This document shows positions 1 to 8,400 of a stretch of DNA of 19,453 nucleotides, in pieces (the first letter of the stretch is position 1; each line of letters opens with the position of its first letter). The position numbers were made by a program, and so were the translations under genes. This DNA is from UMGS363 sp051891935 (GTDB lineage: Bacteria > Bacillota > Clostridia > Oscillospirales > Ruminococcaceae): positions 1 to 19,453 of the forward strand of contig JBJFFR010000058.1 of the NCBI GenBank assembly GCA_051891935.1, given 5' to 3'. The notes under the pieces were generated by a model. That model had not been told where the DNA came from. It did not search any database and was given only the letters and a program-made list of their open reading frames with translations.

Positions 1-64
1 GCAGGCAGGCTTGCCGCCTGTCAAGGGTGAGTGACGACACTATTCAAGCTTTGAATCGCCGAAC
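1..64. other. Window-edge segment with two hairpins, no assignable gene
   Basis: No complete gene is visible before pyrR. Bases 2-20 can form a GC-rich hairpin (CAGGC with GCCTG, extended by GG/CC with one bulged A). Bases 42-56 form a perfect ATTCAA-GCT-TTGAAT inverted repeat. Neither is followed by a T-tract, so neither is a convincing terminator. The third plus frame stays open from the window edge to a TGA at 153-155, overlapping the start of pyrR. Such a short open stretch can arise by chance, so I do not call it a gene. Confidence 0.3.
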
Positions 65-95
65 TTGTCAGGATATTTTTGTGGATTGCTATAGT
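65..95 (+). promoter_or_regulatory. Candidate promoter of the pyr operon
   Basis: A TTGTCA -35-like box lies at 65-70 and a TATAGT -10-like box at 90-95, with an extended -10 TGC just before it (87-89). The 19-bp spacer is slightly long. A second TATAAT at 95-100 is a perfect hexamer, but it would place the start point on the pyrR ribosome binding site. Either way the leader before pyrR is only about 10-16 nt, too short for the classical PyrR-binding attenuator. A promoter further upstream, outside the window, cannot be excluded. Confidence 0.4.
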
Positions 96-105
96 ATAAT
101 TTTGC

Positions 106-111
106 GAGGTG
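106..111 (+). promoter_or_regulatory. pyrR ribosome binding site
   Basis: GAGGTG lies 6 nt before the ATG at 118. An in-frame GTG at 109 is part of this very sequence, so it is rejected as the start. Confidence 0.7.
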
Positions 112-117
112 CAGGAT

Positions 118-654
118 ATGGACAAGGAAAGACAGGAAAAAGCAGTCATTCTTGACGGCTCATCTATAATTCGTGCGCTTTCGCGTATTTCTTATGAAAT
201 TCTGGAAAGAAATAAAGGATCGGAAGATATCTGCATCATTGCTATTATGTCGGGCGGTCTGAACATTGCTTCAAGAATTGCTGCAAAGATCAACGAGCTT
301 GAAGGAACGTCTGTAAAGGTCGGCGCACTCGATATAACCTCCTGCCGTGATGATGAACGTCACGCTCCCGACTGCGACAAAACTGTGATTGATTTTGACG
401 TAACAGGCAAAAAGATAATCCTTGTTGACGATGTTATTTTTACGGGACGAAGCGCCCGTGCTGCGATAGACGCTCTTATGAAAAGAGGCAGACCGCAGTC
501 GATACAGCTTGCTGTTCTCATCGACAGAGGTCACAGAGAGCTCCCCATACGCCCCGACTATGTAGGAAAGAATGTTCCGACCTCCCGTGATGAATCCGTA
601 AAGGTCTTCTTTGACGGCAAGGACGGAAAGGTCGTTATTTTCAAAGAGGTTTAA
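118..654 (+). CDS. pyrR: PyrR bifunctional protein: pyr regulator / uracil phosphoribosyltransferase
   Basis: This 178-aa protein has the normal length of PyrR. It shows the PRPP-binding loop VDDVIFTGRSARA (about 103-115) and the PyrR signature LIDRGHRELPIRPDYVGKNVPTS split over about 134-157. In Bacillota, PyrR binds pyr mRNA leaders when UMP is high and causes early transcription termination. It also has weak uracil phosphoribosyltransferase activity. It heads the pyr cluster, with pyrC starting 12 nt downstream. The start is the ATG at 118, chosen by the GAGGTG six bases upstream. Oddly, no PyrR-type attenuator is visible before it or in any other intergenic gap of the cluster, so any target RNA must lie elsewhere, or this copy acts differently. 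Identification is secure; the regulatory role here is inferred from the family. Confidence 0.93.
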   Translation: MDKERQEKAVILDGSSIIRALSRISYEILERNKGSEDICIIAIMSGGLNIASRIAAKINELEGTSVKVGALDITSCRDDERHAPDCDKTVIDFDVTGKKIILVDDVIFTGRSARAAIDALMKRGRPQSIQLAVLIDRGHRELPIRPDYVGKNVPTSRDESVKVFFDGKDGKVVIFKEV

Positions 655-659
655 GGAGG
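654..659 (+). promoter_or_regulatory. pyrC ribosome binding site fixing a TTG start
   Basis: A perfect AGGAGG overlaps the last base of pyrR and lies 7 nt before TTG at 667. No better ATG or GTG is available at that spacing. Confidence 0.8.
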
Positions 660-666
660 AAAACGC

Positions 667-1920
667 TTGAGCATACTGTTTAAAAATGTAAGAATAGTTG
701 ACGCAGAAACAGACACTATCGGAGATGTTCTTATAAAGAATGATGTTATCGCAGAGGTCGGAGCTGTTTCCGAAGCTGCTGACAGAGTCATTGACGGAAA
801 CGGAAGGCTTGTTGTTATGCCGTCGCTTTTCGATATGCACGTTCATTTCCGTGACCCCGGATTCACGCACAAGGAAGATGTTCTGACAGGCTGTGCGGCT
901 GCTCTTGCAGGCGGTGTTTCGGGAGTTGTTTGTATGCCGAATACAAAACCCGCAACTGACAGCAAGGAAATCGTCGATTACATCGTGAAAAAATCTGAAC
1001 CTACGGGTGTTTCGGTCTACCCTGCAGGATGCGTCACAAAAGGTATGCTTGGCAAGGAACTGTACGATCACTCTTCTATCGGCGTAAGGATCATTTCCGA
1101 CGACGGCCGTCCCGTGGAAAACGCAGAACTGCTCCGTCAGGCTATGATCGAGTCGAACAAAAACGGTATTCTCATCGCTTCACACTGCGAAGACCTTAAC
1201 ATTATAAACGGCGGAATTGTAAATGACGGTGAAGTTTCGGCAGAGCTCGACTTAAAGGGAATGAACCGCGCGTCCGAAGACAGCATTACCGCCCGTGAGA
1301 TCGCACTTGCAATGAGCGTTGAAGCAAGGATCCATATCTGCCACGTTTCAACGGTCGGAAGTCTTGACTTTATCCGTGAAGCAAAGGCAAGAGGCGTTAA
1401 AGTTACCTGCGAAACCTGTCCGCACTACTTTATGTACACGGATGAAAAGATACGCTTGCTTGACGCTGACTACAGAATGAATCCTCCGCTGCGAACGGAA
1501 GCTGACCGTGCGGCTGTTGAGAAAGCTATCCTTGACGGAACAATAGACTGCATCGTTACCGACCATGCACCGCATACAGCGGAAGAAAAGGCTGATTTTG
1601 CCAAAGCTCCGAACGGGGTTGTCGGTCTTGAAACATCGCTTGCGGCTATGCTGACGCATTTCTACCACACGGGAAAGCTCACACTTACCAGAATATCCGA
1701 AATGATGTCTGCAGAACCGAGAAAGCTGCTCGGTTTGCCTGTTGTCAAGATAGAAAAAGGCGCAAAGGCCGATGTTATCCTCGTTGATACGGAAAAAGAA
1801 TGGGTAGTTGAGCCTGAAAAGCTTCACTCAAGATCGCATAACACGGTCTTCAAGGGTGAAAAATTCAAGGGACAGAACCTTATGACCGTTACAGACGGAA
1901 TCATCCGCTTTGAAAGATAA
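667..1920 (+). CDS. pyrC: Dihydroorotase, class I
   Basis: This 417-aa zinc amidohydrolase reversibly cyclises carbamoyl-aspartate to dihydroorotate, the third step of UMP synthesis, in the cytosol. Visible motifs are the metal-binding HVH (58-60) in DMHVHFRDPG, the SDDGRPV stretch (144-150) with the aspartate pair typical of class I enzymes, ASHCED (H173), HICHVS (H223, H226) and TDHAPH (D299, H300, H303). Length fits class I bacterial enzymes rather than the shorter E. coli type. It starts with the rare codon TTG at 667, supported by the AGGAGG seven bases upstream. The spacing to pyrR (12 bp) and pyrF (15 bp) indicates one transcript. The aspartate carbamoyltransferase (pyrB) that supplies its substrate is not in the window. 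Confidence 0.95.
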   Translation: MSILFKNVRIVDAETDTIGDVLIKNDVIAEVGAVSEAADRVIDGNGRLVVMPSLFDMHVHFRDPGFTHKEDVLTGCAAALAGGVSGVVCMPNTKPATDSKEIVDYIVKKSEPTGVSVYPAGCVTKGMLGKELYDHSSIGVRIISDDGRPVENAELLRQAMIESNKNGILIASHCEDLNIINGGIVNDGEVSAELDLKGMNRASEDSITAREIALAMSVEARIHICHVSTVGSLDFIREAKARGVKVTCETCPHYFMYTDEKIRLLDADYRMNPPLRTEADRAAVEKAILDGTIDCIVTDHAPHTAEEKADFAKAPNGVVGLETSLAAMLTHFYHTGKLTLTRISEMMSAEPRKLLGLPVVKIEKGAKADVILVDTEKEWVVEPEKLHSRSHNTVFKGEKFKGQNLMTVTDGIIRFER

Positions 1921-1927
1921 AAAGGAG
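1921..1927 (+). promoter_or_regulatory. pyrF ribosome binding site
   Basis: AAAGGAG lies 8 nt before ATG at 1936. The longer in-frame GTG at 1927 lies inside the site and is rejected as the start. Confidence 0.7.
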
Positions 1928-1935
1928 TGTTGAAA

Positions 1936-2868
1936 ATGTCATTTGACAGACTTATCGCAAAGATCATTGAAACAGGGAATCCTACGGTTGTAGGACTTGA
2001 CCCGAAGCTTGATTATGTTCCCGAATTCATAAAGAAAAAGGCTTTTGAGGATAAAGGAACAGATCTCAAGGGTGCTGCAAAGGCAATACTTGAATTTAAC
2101 AAAGCTATCATTGATGAGATCTATGACATTGTTCCTGCTATCAAGCCGCAGGCAGCTTACTATGAGATGTACGGCTGGCAGGGTGTTAAAACTCTTTACA
2201 AGACAATTGAATATGCCAAAAACAAAGGTATGTTTGTCATGGTAGACGGAAAGAGAAACGATATCGGCGCAACAATGGAAGCTTATACGAACGCTTACCT
2301 CGGAAGCACAGAGGTGGACGGAGTTTCCTTTGAAGGCTTCGGAGCTGACGCGCTTACGGTAAACGGTTATCTCGGAACGGACGGCATTGCACCTCTCACA
2401 AAGGTATGCGCAGAGAATGACAAGGGTATCTTTGTTCTTGTCAAGACTTCAAATAAGTCCTCGGGCGAGCTCCAGGACAGAATTCTTGACGACGGCAAGA
2501 CCATATACAACACTATGGGTGAAATGTGCGAAGAATGGGGCAAGGACACGATCGGCAAGTACGGCTACTCCGCTGTCGGCGCTGTTGTCGGCGCAACATA
2601 TCCCGAGCAGCTTGCTGAAATGAGAGCAAAGCTCCCCCACACATTCTTCCTCGTTCCCGGCTACGGCGCACAGGGCGGAGGTGCCGAAGGCGTTGCAAAG
2701 GCATTTGACGAAAAGGGTCTTGGTGCTATCGTAAACTCTTCAAGAGCGGTCATGACTGCTTACAAGAAGGAAGGCTGCGACGAGAAGGACTTTGCAAAGG
2801 CTGCAAGAAGAGAATGTATCCGCATGAGAGAGGACATCACCTCATTTGTTACTGCACTCAAAAAGTAA
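1936..2868 (+). CDS. pyrF: Orotidine 5'-phosphate decarboxylase, type 2
   Basis: This 310-aa enzyme decarboxylates OMP to UMP, the last step of the pathway. The catalytic DxKxxD appears as DGKRND at 104-109. The length of about 310 residues and the long insert around 170-210 are typical of the type 2 subfamily (Clostridia, Actinobacteria), not the shorter type 1 enzyme of about 240 aa. The TIM-barrel phosphate loop is seen near LVPGYGAQGG (239-248), followed by IVNSSRAV (265-272). The start at 1936 is set by AAAGGAG. The gene is cotranscribed between pyrC and carA. Orotate phosphoribosyltransferase (pyrE), which makes its substrate, is absent from the window. Confidence 0.94.
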   Translation: MSFDRLIAKIIETGNPTVVGLDPKLDYVPEFIKKKAFEDKGTDLKGAAKAILEFNKAIIDEIYDIVPAIKPQAAYYEMYGWQGVKTLYKTIEYAKNKGMFVMVDGKRNDIGATMEAYTNAYLGSTEVDGVSFEGFGADALTVNGYLGTDGIAPLTKVCAENDKGIFVLVKTSNKSSGELQDRILDDGKTIYNTMGEMCEEWGKDTIGKYGYSAVGAVVGATYPEQLAEMRAKLPHTFFLVPGYGAQGGGAEGVAKAFDEKGLGAIVNSSRAVMTAYKKEGCDEKDFAKAARRECIRMREDITSFVTALKK

Positions 2869-2894
2869 AATTAAATAAATCGGGAGGAAATAAA

Positions 2895-4007
2895 ATGTCT
2901 TTATTCAACACAGGCGATAAAGCGTACATTATGCTTGAAAACGGCAAGATCTTCGATGGCGTTTCTTTCGGAGCAAAGGGCACTTCCTTCGGTGAGATCG
3001 TTTTTACAACAAGCATGACTGCTTATCAGGAAACTCTCACAGATCCGAGCTACCTCGGTCAGATCGTTACGCAGACTTTTCCGCTCATAGGAAACTATGG
3101 CGTAAACAGCACTGACGGCGAATCCGACAAGTCGTACGTTAAAGGATATATCGTAAGAGAATGGTGCAACACGCCTTCAAATTTCCGTATGGAAGGTGAT
3201 ATCAACGAGTTTCTTGTAAAAAATAACGTTATCGGTATCCACTCCATCGACACCCGTTCACTCACCAGAATCATCCGCGACCATGGTGTTATGAACGGCG
3301 TCATCACAACGGAAAACATCTATGAGAAAAAGGATGAATTTCTTAAAAAGATCTCCGAATACAAGATCGTCGATGCAGTAAAGACTGTTACGATCCCCGA
3401 AAAGAAAGAATATAAAAGCGAGGACGCACTTTACAATGTCGTTCTTTATGATTTCGGATATAAGCGCAACATCCGCCGTCAGCTTATAAAGCTTGGCTGC
3501 AACGTTACGGTCGTTCCGGCTTCTACAAAAGCAGAAGAAGTTGTTGCTATGAACCCCGACGGAATCATGCTTTCAAACGGCCCCGGAGATCCTGCCGAAA
3601 ACACGGAGGTCATCGCTGAACTCAAAAAGCTCACGACTTCAAACATCCCGATCTTTGGTATCTGCCTTGGTCATCAGCTCATGGCTCTTGCAAACGGCGC
3701 AAAGACAGAAAAGCTCAAATACGGTCACAGAGGTGCGAACCAGCCTGTTATCGACCTTGAAATAGACAGAACTTTCGTAACCTCCCAGAACCACGGTTAC
3801 GCTGTTATCAACGACAGTGTTCCTTCCGAAGCAGGTGTTGTTTCACACGTTAATGCAAACGACAGAACCTGTGAAGGTATCCGTTATTCCAAATTCCCCT
3901 GCTTCACGGTCCAGTTCCACCCCGAAGCTTGCGGAGGCCCTCTCGATACATCCTATCTTTTCGATAAATTCATCGACTTAATCAAGAAAAACAAGGAGGA
4001 CAAGTAA
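2895..4007 (+). CDS. carA: Carbamoyl phosphate synthase, small (glutaminase) subunit
   Basis: This 370-aa subunit hydrolyses glutamine and passes ammonia to CarB. The N-terminal CPSase small-chain domain spans about 8-140 (TSMTAYQETLTDPSY near 39-53). The class I glutamine amidotransferase domain spans about 180-362, with the oxyanion strand SNGPGDP (227-233), nucleophile C257 in GICLGHQ, and H342/E344 in FHPEA. After the catalytic His-Glu the sequence reads ACGGP, where the E. coli enzyme has ASPGP. The start is ATG 2895, seven bases after GGGAGG at 2882-2887; 27 in-frame codons upstream overlap pyrF and are excluded. Only one base separates its stop from the carB start, so the two subunits are translated as a pair. 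Confidence 0.96.
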   Translation: MSLFNTGDKAYIMLENGKIFDGVSFGAKGTSFGEIVFTTSMTAYQETLTDPSYLGQIVTQTFPLIGNYGVNSTDGESDKSYVKGYIVREWCNTPSNFRMEGDINEFLVKNNVIGIHSIDTRSLTRIIRDHGVMNGVITTENIYEKKDEFLKKISEYKIVDAVKTVTIPEKKEYKSEDALYNVVLYDFGYKRNIRRQLIKLGCNVTVVPASTKAEEVVAMNPDGIMLSNGPGDPAENTEVIAELKKLTTSNIPIFGICLGHQLMALANGAKTEKLKYGHRGANQPVIDLEIDRTFVTSQNHGYAVINDSVPSEAGVVSHVNANDRTCEGIRYSKFPCFTVQFHPEACGGPLDTSYLFDKFIDLIKKNKEDK

Positions 4008-4008
4008 A

Positions 4009-7000
4009 ATGCCGCTTCGTAAAGATATTAAAAAGGTCCTCGTTATCGGTTCAGGTCCTATCGTGATCGGACAGGCTGCCGAATTCGACTATGCAGGAAC
4101 ACAGGCTTGCCGTGCTCTTAAGCAGGAAGGTCTTGAAGTTGTACTCATCAACTCAAACCCTGCTACAATTATGACCGATAAGGCAATGGCAGACAAGGTT
4201 TATATCGAACCTCTCACACTTGATGTTGTAAAAGAGATCATTGAGATAGAAAAGCCGGACAGCCTTCTTTCAACACTCGGCGGTCAGACAGGACTTACCC
4301 TTTCAATGCAGCTTGCAGAGGAAGGCTTCCTCGAAGCTCACGGTGTTAAGCTTCTCGGCGCTGATCCCGACACTATCCACAAGGCTGAAGACAGACAGGC
4401 ATTCAAGGACACAATGGAAAAGATCGGTGAGCCTTGCATCCCTTCAAAGGTCGTTGAAGACCTTGAAGACGCTGTTGATTTCGTAAAGAACGAGATCGGC
4501 TACCCTGTAATCATCCGTCCAGCATTCACACTCGGCGGCACAGGCGGCGGTATCGCAAACAATGAAGAAGAGCTTCGCGATATTGCAACTAACGGACTTC
4601 GTCTTTCCCCTATCCATCAGATACTTGTTGAAAAATGTATCTCGGGTTGGAAAGAGATCGAGTTTGAAGTTATTCGTGACAGCAAGGACAACACCATTAC
4701 AGTCTGCTCAATGGAAAACTTTGACCCTGTCGGTGTACACACAGGCGACTCGATCGTTATCGCTCCTGCTGTAACTCTTTCAAACCACGAATACCAGATG
4801 CTCCGTTCTGCAGCAATAAACATCGTTTCCGAACTTAAAGTTGAAGGCGGATGCAACTGCCAGTTTGCACTTCACCCGAATTCCTTTGAATACGCTGTTA
4901 TCGAAGTAAACCCAAGAGTATCACGTTCTTCCGCTCTTGCTTCAAAGGCAACAGGTTATCCTATCGCAAAGGTTGCTTCAAAGATCGCTATCGGATATAC
5001 TCTTGACGAGATCATCAATGCAGTTACAGGCAAGACTTATGCCTGCTTTGAACCTGCGATCGACTATGTAGTTGTAAAATTCCCGAAGTGGCCTTTCGAC
5101 AAGTTTGTTTATGCAAAGAGAACTCTCGGAACACAGATGATGGCAACGGGCGAAGTAATGTCTATCGGCACTTCGTTCGAGCAGGCTATGATGAAGGCTG
5201 TCCGTTCGATCGAACTCGGCATGGACAGCATGAACCTCAAGAAGCTTGCAGAGCTTCCAACCGACGAGATCGAAAAGCTTCTTTACAATGTTGACGATGA
5301 ACGTTCATTTGTAGTATTTGAAGCCCTCAAACGCGGTATTTCGGTTGAAAGGATCAACGAGATAACAAAGATCGACAACTGGTTCATTTCCAAACTCAAT
5401 AACCTTGTCGAGCTTGAAAAATATCTTGCAGAAGGCACACTTACCGAAGAAAAATATGATCTTGCAAAGCGTTACGGCTATCTCGACAGCACTATCGAGC
5501 GCATGAGCGGTCAGAAATGTCCGAAGCACCGTGACTTCGTTTACAAGATGGTTGACACCTGCGCAGGTGAATTCAAGGCTGAAACTCCTTACTTCTACTC
5601 AACCTATGACGAAGAGAACGAAGCTCTCCAGTTTCTTGAAAGAAAGAAGTCCGACAAGAAAAAGATCATCGTTTTCGGCTCGGGTCCTATCAGAATCGGT
5701 CAGGGTATCGAATTCGACTACTGCTCCGTTCACTGCGTATGGGCGCTCAAAGAAATGGGTTATGAAGCTGTTATCTGCAACAACAACCCGGAAACTGTTT
5801 CCACGGACTTTGACACAGGTGACAGACTTTACTTCGATCCGCTCACAAAGGAAGACGTTGCTTCACTTATCGCAACCGAAAAGCCTGACGGCGTAGTTGT
5901 TCAGTTCGGCGGTCAGACTGCTATCAAGCTTACCAAATACCTCAAAGAAATGGGCGTGAACATTCTCGGTACATCTGCTGACAGCATTGACGCAGCAGAA
6001 GACAGAGAGCGTTTTGACGAACTTCTCAACAAGTGCGGAATTCCCCGTCCTGCAGGTCATACCGTCATGAACGTTGACGAAGCTCTTGCAGCTGCCGAAA
6101 ACCTCGGTTACCCTGTTCTTATGCGTCCGTCCTACGTTCTCGGCGGTCAGAACATGATCATCGCACACTCCGACCAGGATATCATCGAATATATGGCTAT
6201 TATCACAAGAGGCGGACTTGAAAACCCTGTACTCATTGATAAGTATATGATGGGTAAGGAAGTAGAAGTTGACGCTATCTGCGACGGTACAGACTACCTT
6301 ATCCCGGGTATCATGGAGCATATCGAACGTGCAGGTATCCACTCGGGCGACTCTATATCCGTTTACCCTGCAATGACGCTCACAAAGAAGATCCGTGAAA
6401 CTATCATTGACTACACAAGAAAGCTTGCATTTGAGCTTAAGGTCGTTGGTCTTGTAAACATTCAGTACGTTGTTTACAATAATGAAGTTTACGTTATCGA
6501 AGTAAATCCTCGTTCGTCCAGAACCGTTCCTTATATCTCAAAGGTAACAGGCGTTCCTATGGTCGATATTGCAACAAAGATAATGCTCGGCGAAAGCCTA
6601 AAGCAGCAGGGTTACGAAAGCGGTCTTTACAAGGAAGCTGAATACATCGCTGTAAAGGTTCCTGTTTTCAGCTTTGCAAAGCTCCACGATGTTGATACTG
6701 CACTCGGACCCGAGATGAAGTCCACAGGTGAATGTCTTGGTATCGCACACAACTTTGAAGACGCACTTTACAAGGGACTTGTCGGCGCAGGCTATGACCT
6801 TTCAAAGAAGACAGGCGGCGGTGTTCTTATTACCGTTCGTGATACCGATAAGCAGGAAATTCTCTACGTTGCCGAAAAGTTTGAGCGACTCGGCTTCACG
6901 ATCTATGCAACAAGCGGAACTGCTTCAATACTCAATAAGAACATGATTGCAGCAAACGTTGTCCGCAAGGTTTCCGAAGAGGGTCCGAACGTTATGGATC

Positions 7001-7209
7001 TCCTCGACAGCGGAAAGATCGACTACGTTATCTCGACATCCGCAAAGGGCAGACTTCCTGCTCTCGACAGCGTTAAGATCCGCCGTAAGACGGTTGAACG
7101 TTCAATCTGCTGCCTTACTGCAATAGACACAGCAAACGCTGTTGCCGACATTCTTGCAATGGGCAAGGACATTGACGACATAGAAATGGTCGATATCACA
7201 AAGATCTGA
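4009..7209 (+). CDS. carB: Carbamoyl phosphate synthase, large subunit
   Basis: This 1066-aa subunit makes carbamoyl phosphate from bicarbonate, ammonia and two ATP, feeding both pyrimidine and arginine synthesis. Two homologous ATP-grasp halves are visible. Each opens with a Rossmann-like pre-ATP-grasp motif: GSGPIVIGQAAEFDY near residue 14 and GSGPIRIGQGIEFDY near 558. The C-terminal MGS-like domain (about 937-1066) is the usual site of allosteric control by UMP and IMP, and is complete. The AGGAGG at 3994-3999 lies inside the end of carA. No frameshift or loss was seen. It is the last gene before a gap with a hairpin and a repeat, so part of the transcript may end here. Confidence 0.97.
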   Translation: MPLRKDIKKVLVIGSGPIVIGQAAEFDYAGTQACRALKQEGLEVVLINSNPATIMTDKAMADKVYIEPLTLDVVKEIIEIEKPDSLLSTLGGQTGLTLSMQLAEEGFLEAHGVKLLGADPDTIHKAEDRQAFKDTMEKIGEPCIPSKVVEDLEDAVDFVKNEIGYPVIIRPAFTLGGTGGGIANNEEELRDIATNGLRLSPIHQILVEKCISGWKEIEFEVIRDSKDNTITVCSMENFDPVGVHTGDSIVIAPAVTLSNHEYQMLRSAAINIVSELKVEGGCNCQFALHPNSFEYAVIEVNPRVSRSSALASKATGYPIAKVASKIAIGYTLDEIINAVTGKTYACFEPAIDYVVVKFPKWPFDKFVYAKRTLGTQMMATGEVMSIGTSFEQAMMKAVRSIELGMDSMNLKKLAELPTDEIEKLLYNVDDERSFVVFEALKRGISVERINEITKIDNWFISKLNNLVELEKYLAEGTLTEEKYDLAKRYGYLDSTIERMSGQKCPKHRDFVYKMVDTCAGEFKAETPYFYSTYDEENEALQFLERKKSDKKKIIVFGSGPIRIGQGIEFDYCSVHCVWALKEMGYEAVICNNNPETVSTDFDTGDRLYFDPLTKEDVASLIATEKPDGVVVQFGGQTAIKLTKYLKEMGVNILGTSADSIDAAEDRERFDELLNKCGIPRPAGHTVMNVDEALAAAENLGYPVLMRPSYVLGGQNMIIAHSDQDIIEYMAIITRGGLENPVLIDKYMMGKEVEVDAICDGTDYLIPGIMEHIERAGIHSGDSISVYPAMTLTKKIRETIIDYTRKLAFELKVVGLVNIQYVVYNNEVYVIEVNPRSSRTVPYISKVTGVPMVDIATKIMLGESLKQQGYESGLYKEAEYIAVKVPVFSFAKLHDVDTALGPEMKSTGECLGIAHNFEDALYKGLVGAGYDLSKKTGGGVLITVRDTDKQEILYVAEKFERLGFTIYATSGTASILNKNMIAANVVRKVSEEGPNVMDLLDSGKIDYVISTSAKGRLPALDSVKIRRKTVERSICCLTAIDTANAVADILAMGKDIDDIEMVDITKI

Positions 7210-7226
7210 CCCAAACGCATAATAAT

Positions 7227-7265
7227 AAACGAAGCCTGCCCGAATTAAAAAGGACAGGCTCGTTT
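7227..7265 (+). terminator. Hairpin after carB, weak terminator candidate
   Basis: AAACGA-A-GCCTGcCC (7227-7241) pairs with GGaCAGGC-TCGTTT (7252-7265), a stem of about 13 pairs with one bulge and one mismatch around a 10-nt AT-rich loop. Only TTTAT follows, so termination is probably partial. The repeat R1a starts three bases later. Confidence 0.5.
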
Positions 7266-7267
7266 AT

Positions 7268-7381
7268 ACTAATCCCCGATTATAAAGTGTACAAAAAATG
7301 GGGCAAAATCTCGCAGCTGTTGGAAACAGCTTTATATGGATTTTGCTCAGATTTTTTTCTACACTTTAATGAGGGATTAGT
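7268..7381. repeat. Palindromic repeat R1, copy a
   Basis: This element of about 114 bp begins ACTAATCCC and ends GGGATTAGT. The two arms pair almost along their whole length: ATTAtAAAGTGTA with TACACTTTAAT, GCAAAATC with GATTTTGC, and AGCTGTT with AACAGCT around a GGA tip. Two near-identical copies lie at 11276-11390 and, inverted, at 14952-15063. It encodes no protein. The short open frame that can be read through it is an artefact shared by all copies. It looks like a MITE or REP-type element and sits between carB and the next gene. Confidence 0.85.
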
Positions 7382-7434
7382 ATTAGAATAAAAACAACTT
7401 CTGAACAAAAACTGACAAAAATCGGGAGGAAAAT

Positions 7435-8343
7435 ATGAGCTGGGATGAAAAACTTGACTCAACCTTTTTAAGAGATCAGAATTTTAACATCAATGGTGAG
7501 CGTATGCGTGTTGCGCTGCGCGGCTTCAAGATCTCCCTTATCTACGGACTGATAAGCAGCGCTGCGATGATGTATTTATCGTTCCTGACTGTTCTTTATA
7601 AGGTATCTTCCGTCATTACGACCTCGGTCGCTTCCAATATCCTTGATACTATCAATAAAACAATCACAGATACAGGCAAAACCATTTCAAGCACCGCTTA
7701 TGACACAAGCGGCTGGCTTATCGCCCTTCCTCTTGCATTACTGACATTCATTTTTTCACTTATCGGAAATACATTTCATAAGAAATTTGCCCCGAAGATC
7801 ATGGCTGTCATCTATCCTTTGTACCTTGTGCTCGGAATTCTCGCAGGATTCGGGGTTTTTGATGATATGAACGGTTTTTCGGCGGTTTTGCTCATTGCAT
7901 ATTCCCTTGCAGGCTTCTGGGTGAATGATCTGACTGTAAGAGGACTGAAAGAGCTTGACTATCTCGTAACGCAGGAAGGTTTCCCGACGTTCAATCTTGC
8001 AATATTCTACTTTCGCCGTTCGCATTATGCGAAAATGCGTGAAAAATGGCTTGAAGAAAACCCTGAACAGAAGGAAAAGCCAAGAATTGAGACCGAAGAA
8101 AGACGAATGGAAATGCTTGATATAACTGCCGATGAGGAACAGCCCGGAGTTATAGCAAATATTCAGGTATCGGCAGTTTCGGCGGAAAAATGGCTTGAAC
8201 AGAACAAGCTTGAAACGGATAATAAGCAGTACATCAGCGTAAAGGAAAACGCAATGGATGATCTTTCGACCGAAGATCTCATTCTCCCTGACACAGAAGA
8301 ATACTACGCCAAAAGCATAGAGCCGAAGGTAAAACGTCATTAA
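7435..8343 (+). CDS. Unrecognised four-helix membrane protein inside the pyr cluster
   Basis: This 302-aa protein does not match a family I can name. After a charged N-terminus, four hydrophobic segments are seen at about 33-56, 93-112, 120-140 and 147-165, with a Thr/Ser/Asn-rich loop between the first two (about 57-92). A hydrophilic C-terminal half (about 170-302) follows. It contains an aromatic and basic stretch near 183-198 (FPTFNLAIFYFRRSHY) and is otherwise rich in Glu, with no recognisable catalytic motif. GGGAGG at 7424-7429 supports the ATG at 7435. It lies between carB and pyrK on the same strand, 57 bp before pyrK. This suggests cotranscription with pyrK-pyrD, but nothing in the sequence links it to pyrimidine chemistry. 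There is no signal peptide cleavage site that I can see. Confidence 0.8.
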   Translation: MSWDEKLDSTFLRDQNFNINGERMRVALRGFKISLIYGLISSAAMMYLSFLTVLYKVSSVITTSVASNILDTINKTITDTGKTISSTAYDTSGWLIALPLALLTFIFSLIGNTFHKKFAPKIMAVIYPLYLVLGILAGFGVFDDMNGFSAVLLIAYSLAGFWVNDLTVRGLKELDYLVTQEGFPTFNLAIFYFRRSHYAKMREKWLEENPEQKEKPRIETEERRMEMLDITADEEQPGVIANIQVSAVSAEKWLEQNKLETDNKQYISVKENAMDDLSTEDLILPDTEEYYAKSIEPKVKRH

Positions 8344-8360
8344 ATAAGCTCTGTTGCTGC

Positions 8361-8380
8361 GTTTTCAAATTGAGGAAAAC
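8361..8380 (+). other. Small hairpin before pyrK
   Basis: GTTTTC (8361-8366) and GAAAAC (8375-8380) form a 6-bp stem with an 8-nt loop in the 57-bp gap before pyrK. No T-tract follows. It may be chance, or may tune translation from the AAGGAGGT just downstream. Confidence 0.25.
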
Positions 8381-8400
8381 TACTTTAAGGAGGTCATTTT

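Noticed and set aside
3..155. Open frame from the window edge overlapping pyrR
   Set aside because: It is only about 50 codons, has no visible start or recognisable motif, and overlaps the promoter and start of pyrR. It could be the tail of an upstream gene, but this cannot be supported.
271..1071. Long minus-strand open frame opposite pyrR and pyrC
   Set aside because: It has no ribosome binding site, a Cys/Ser/Asn-rich nonsense-like composition, and lies fully antisense to two secure genes.
7358..7389. Promoter for the membrane protein at the right end of R1a (TAGAAT at 7384-7389)
   Set aside because: No acceptable -35 hexamer lies 16-18 bp upstream, so the -10 match alone is not enough.
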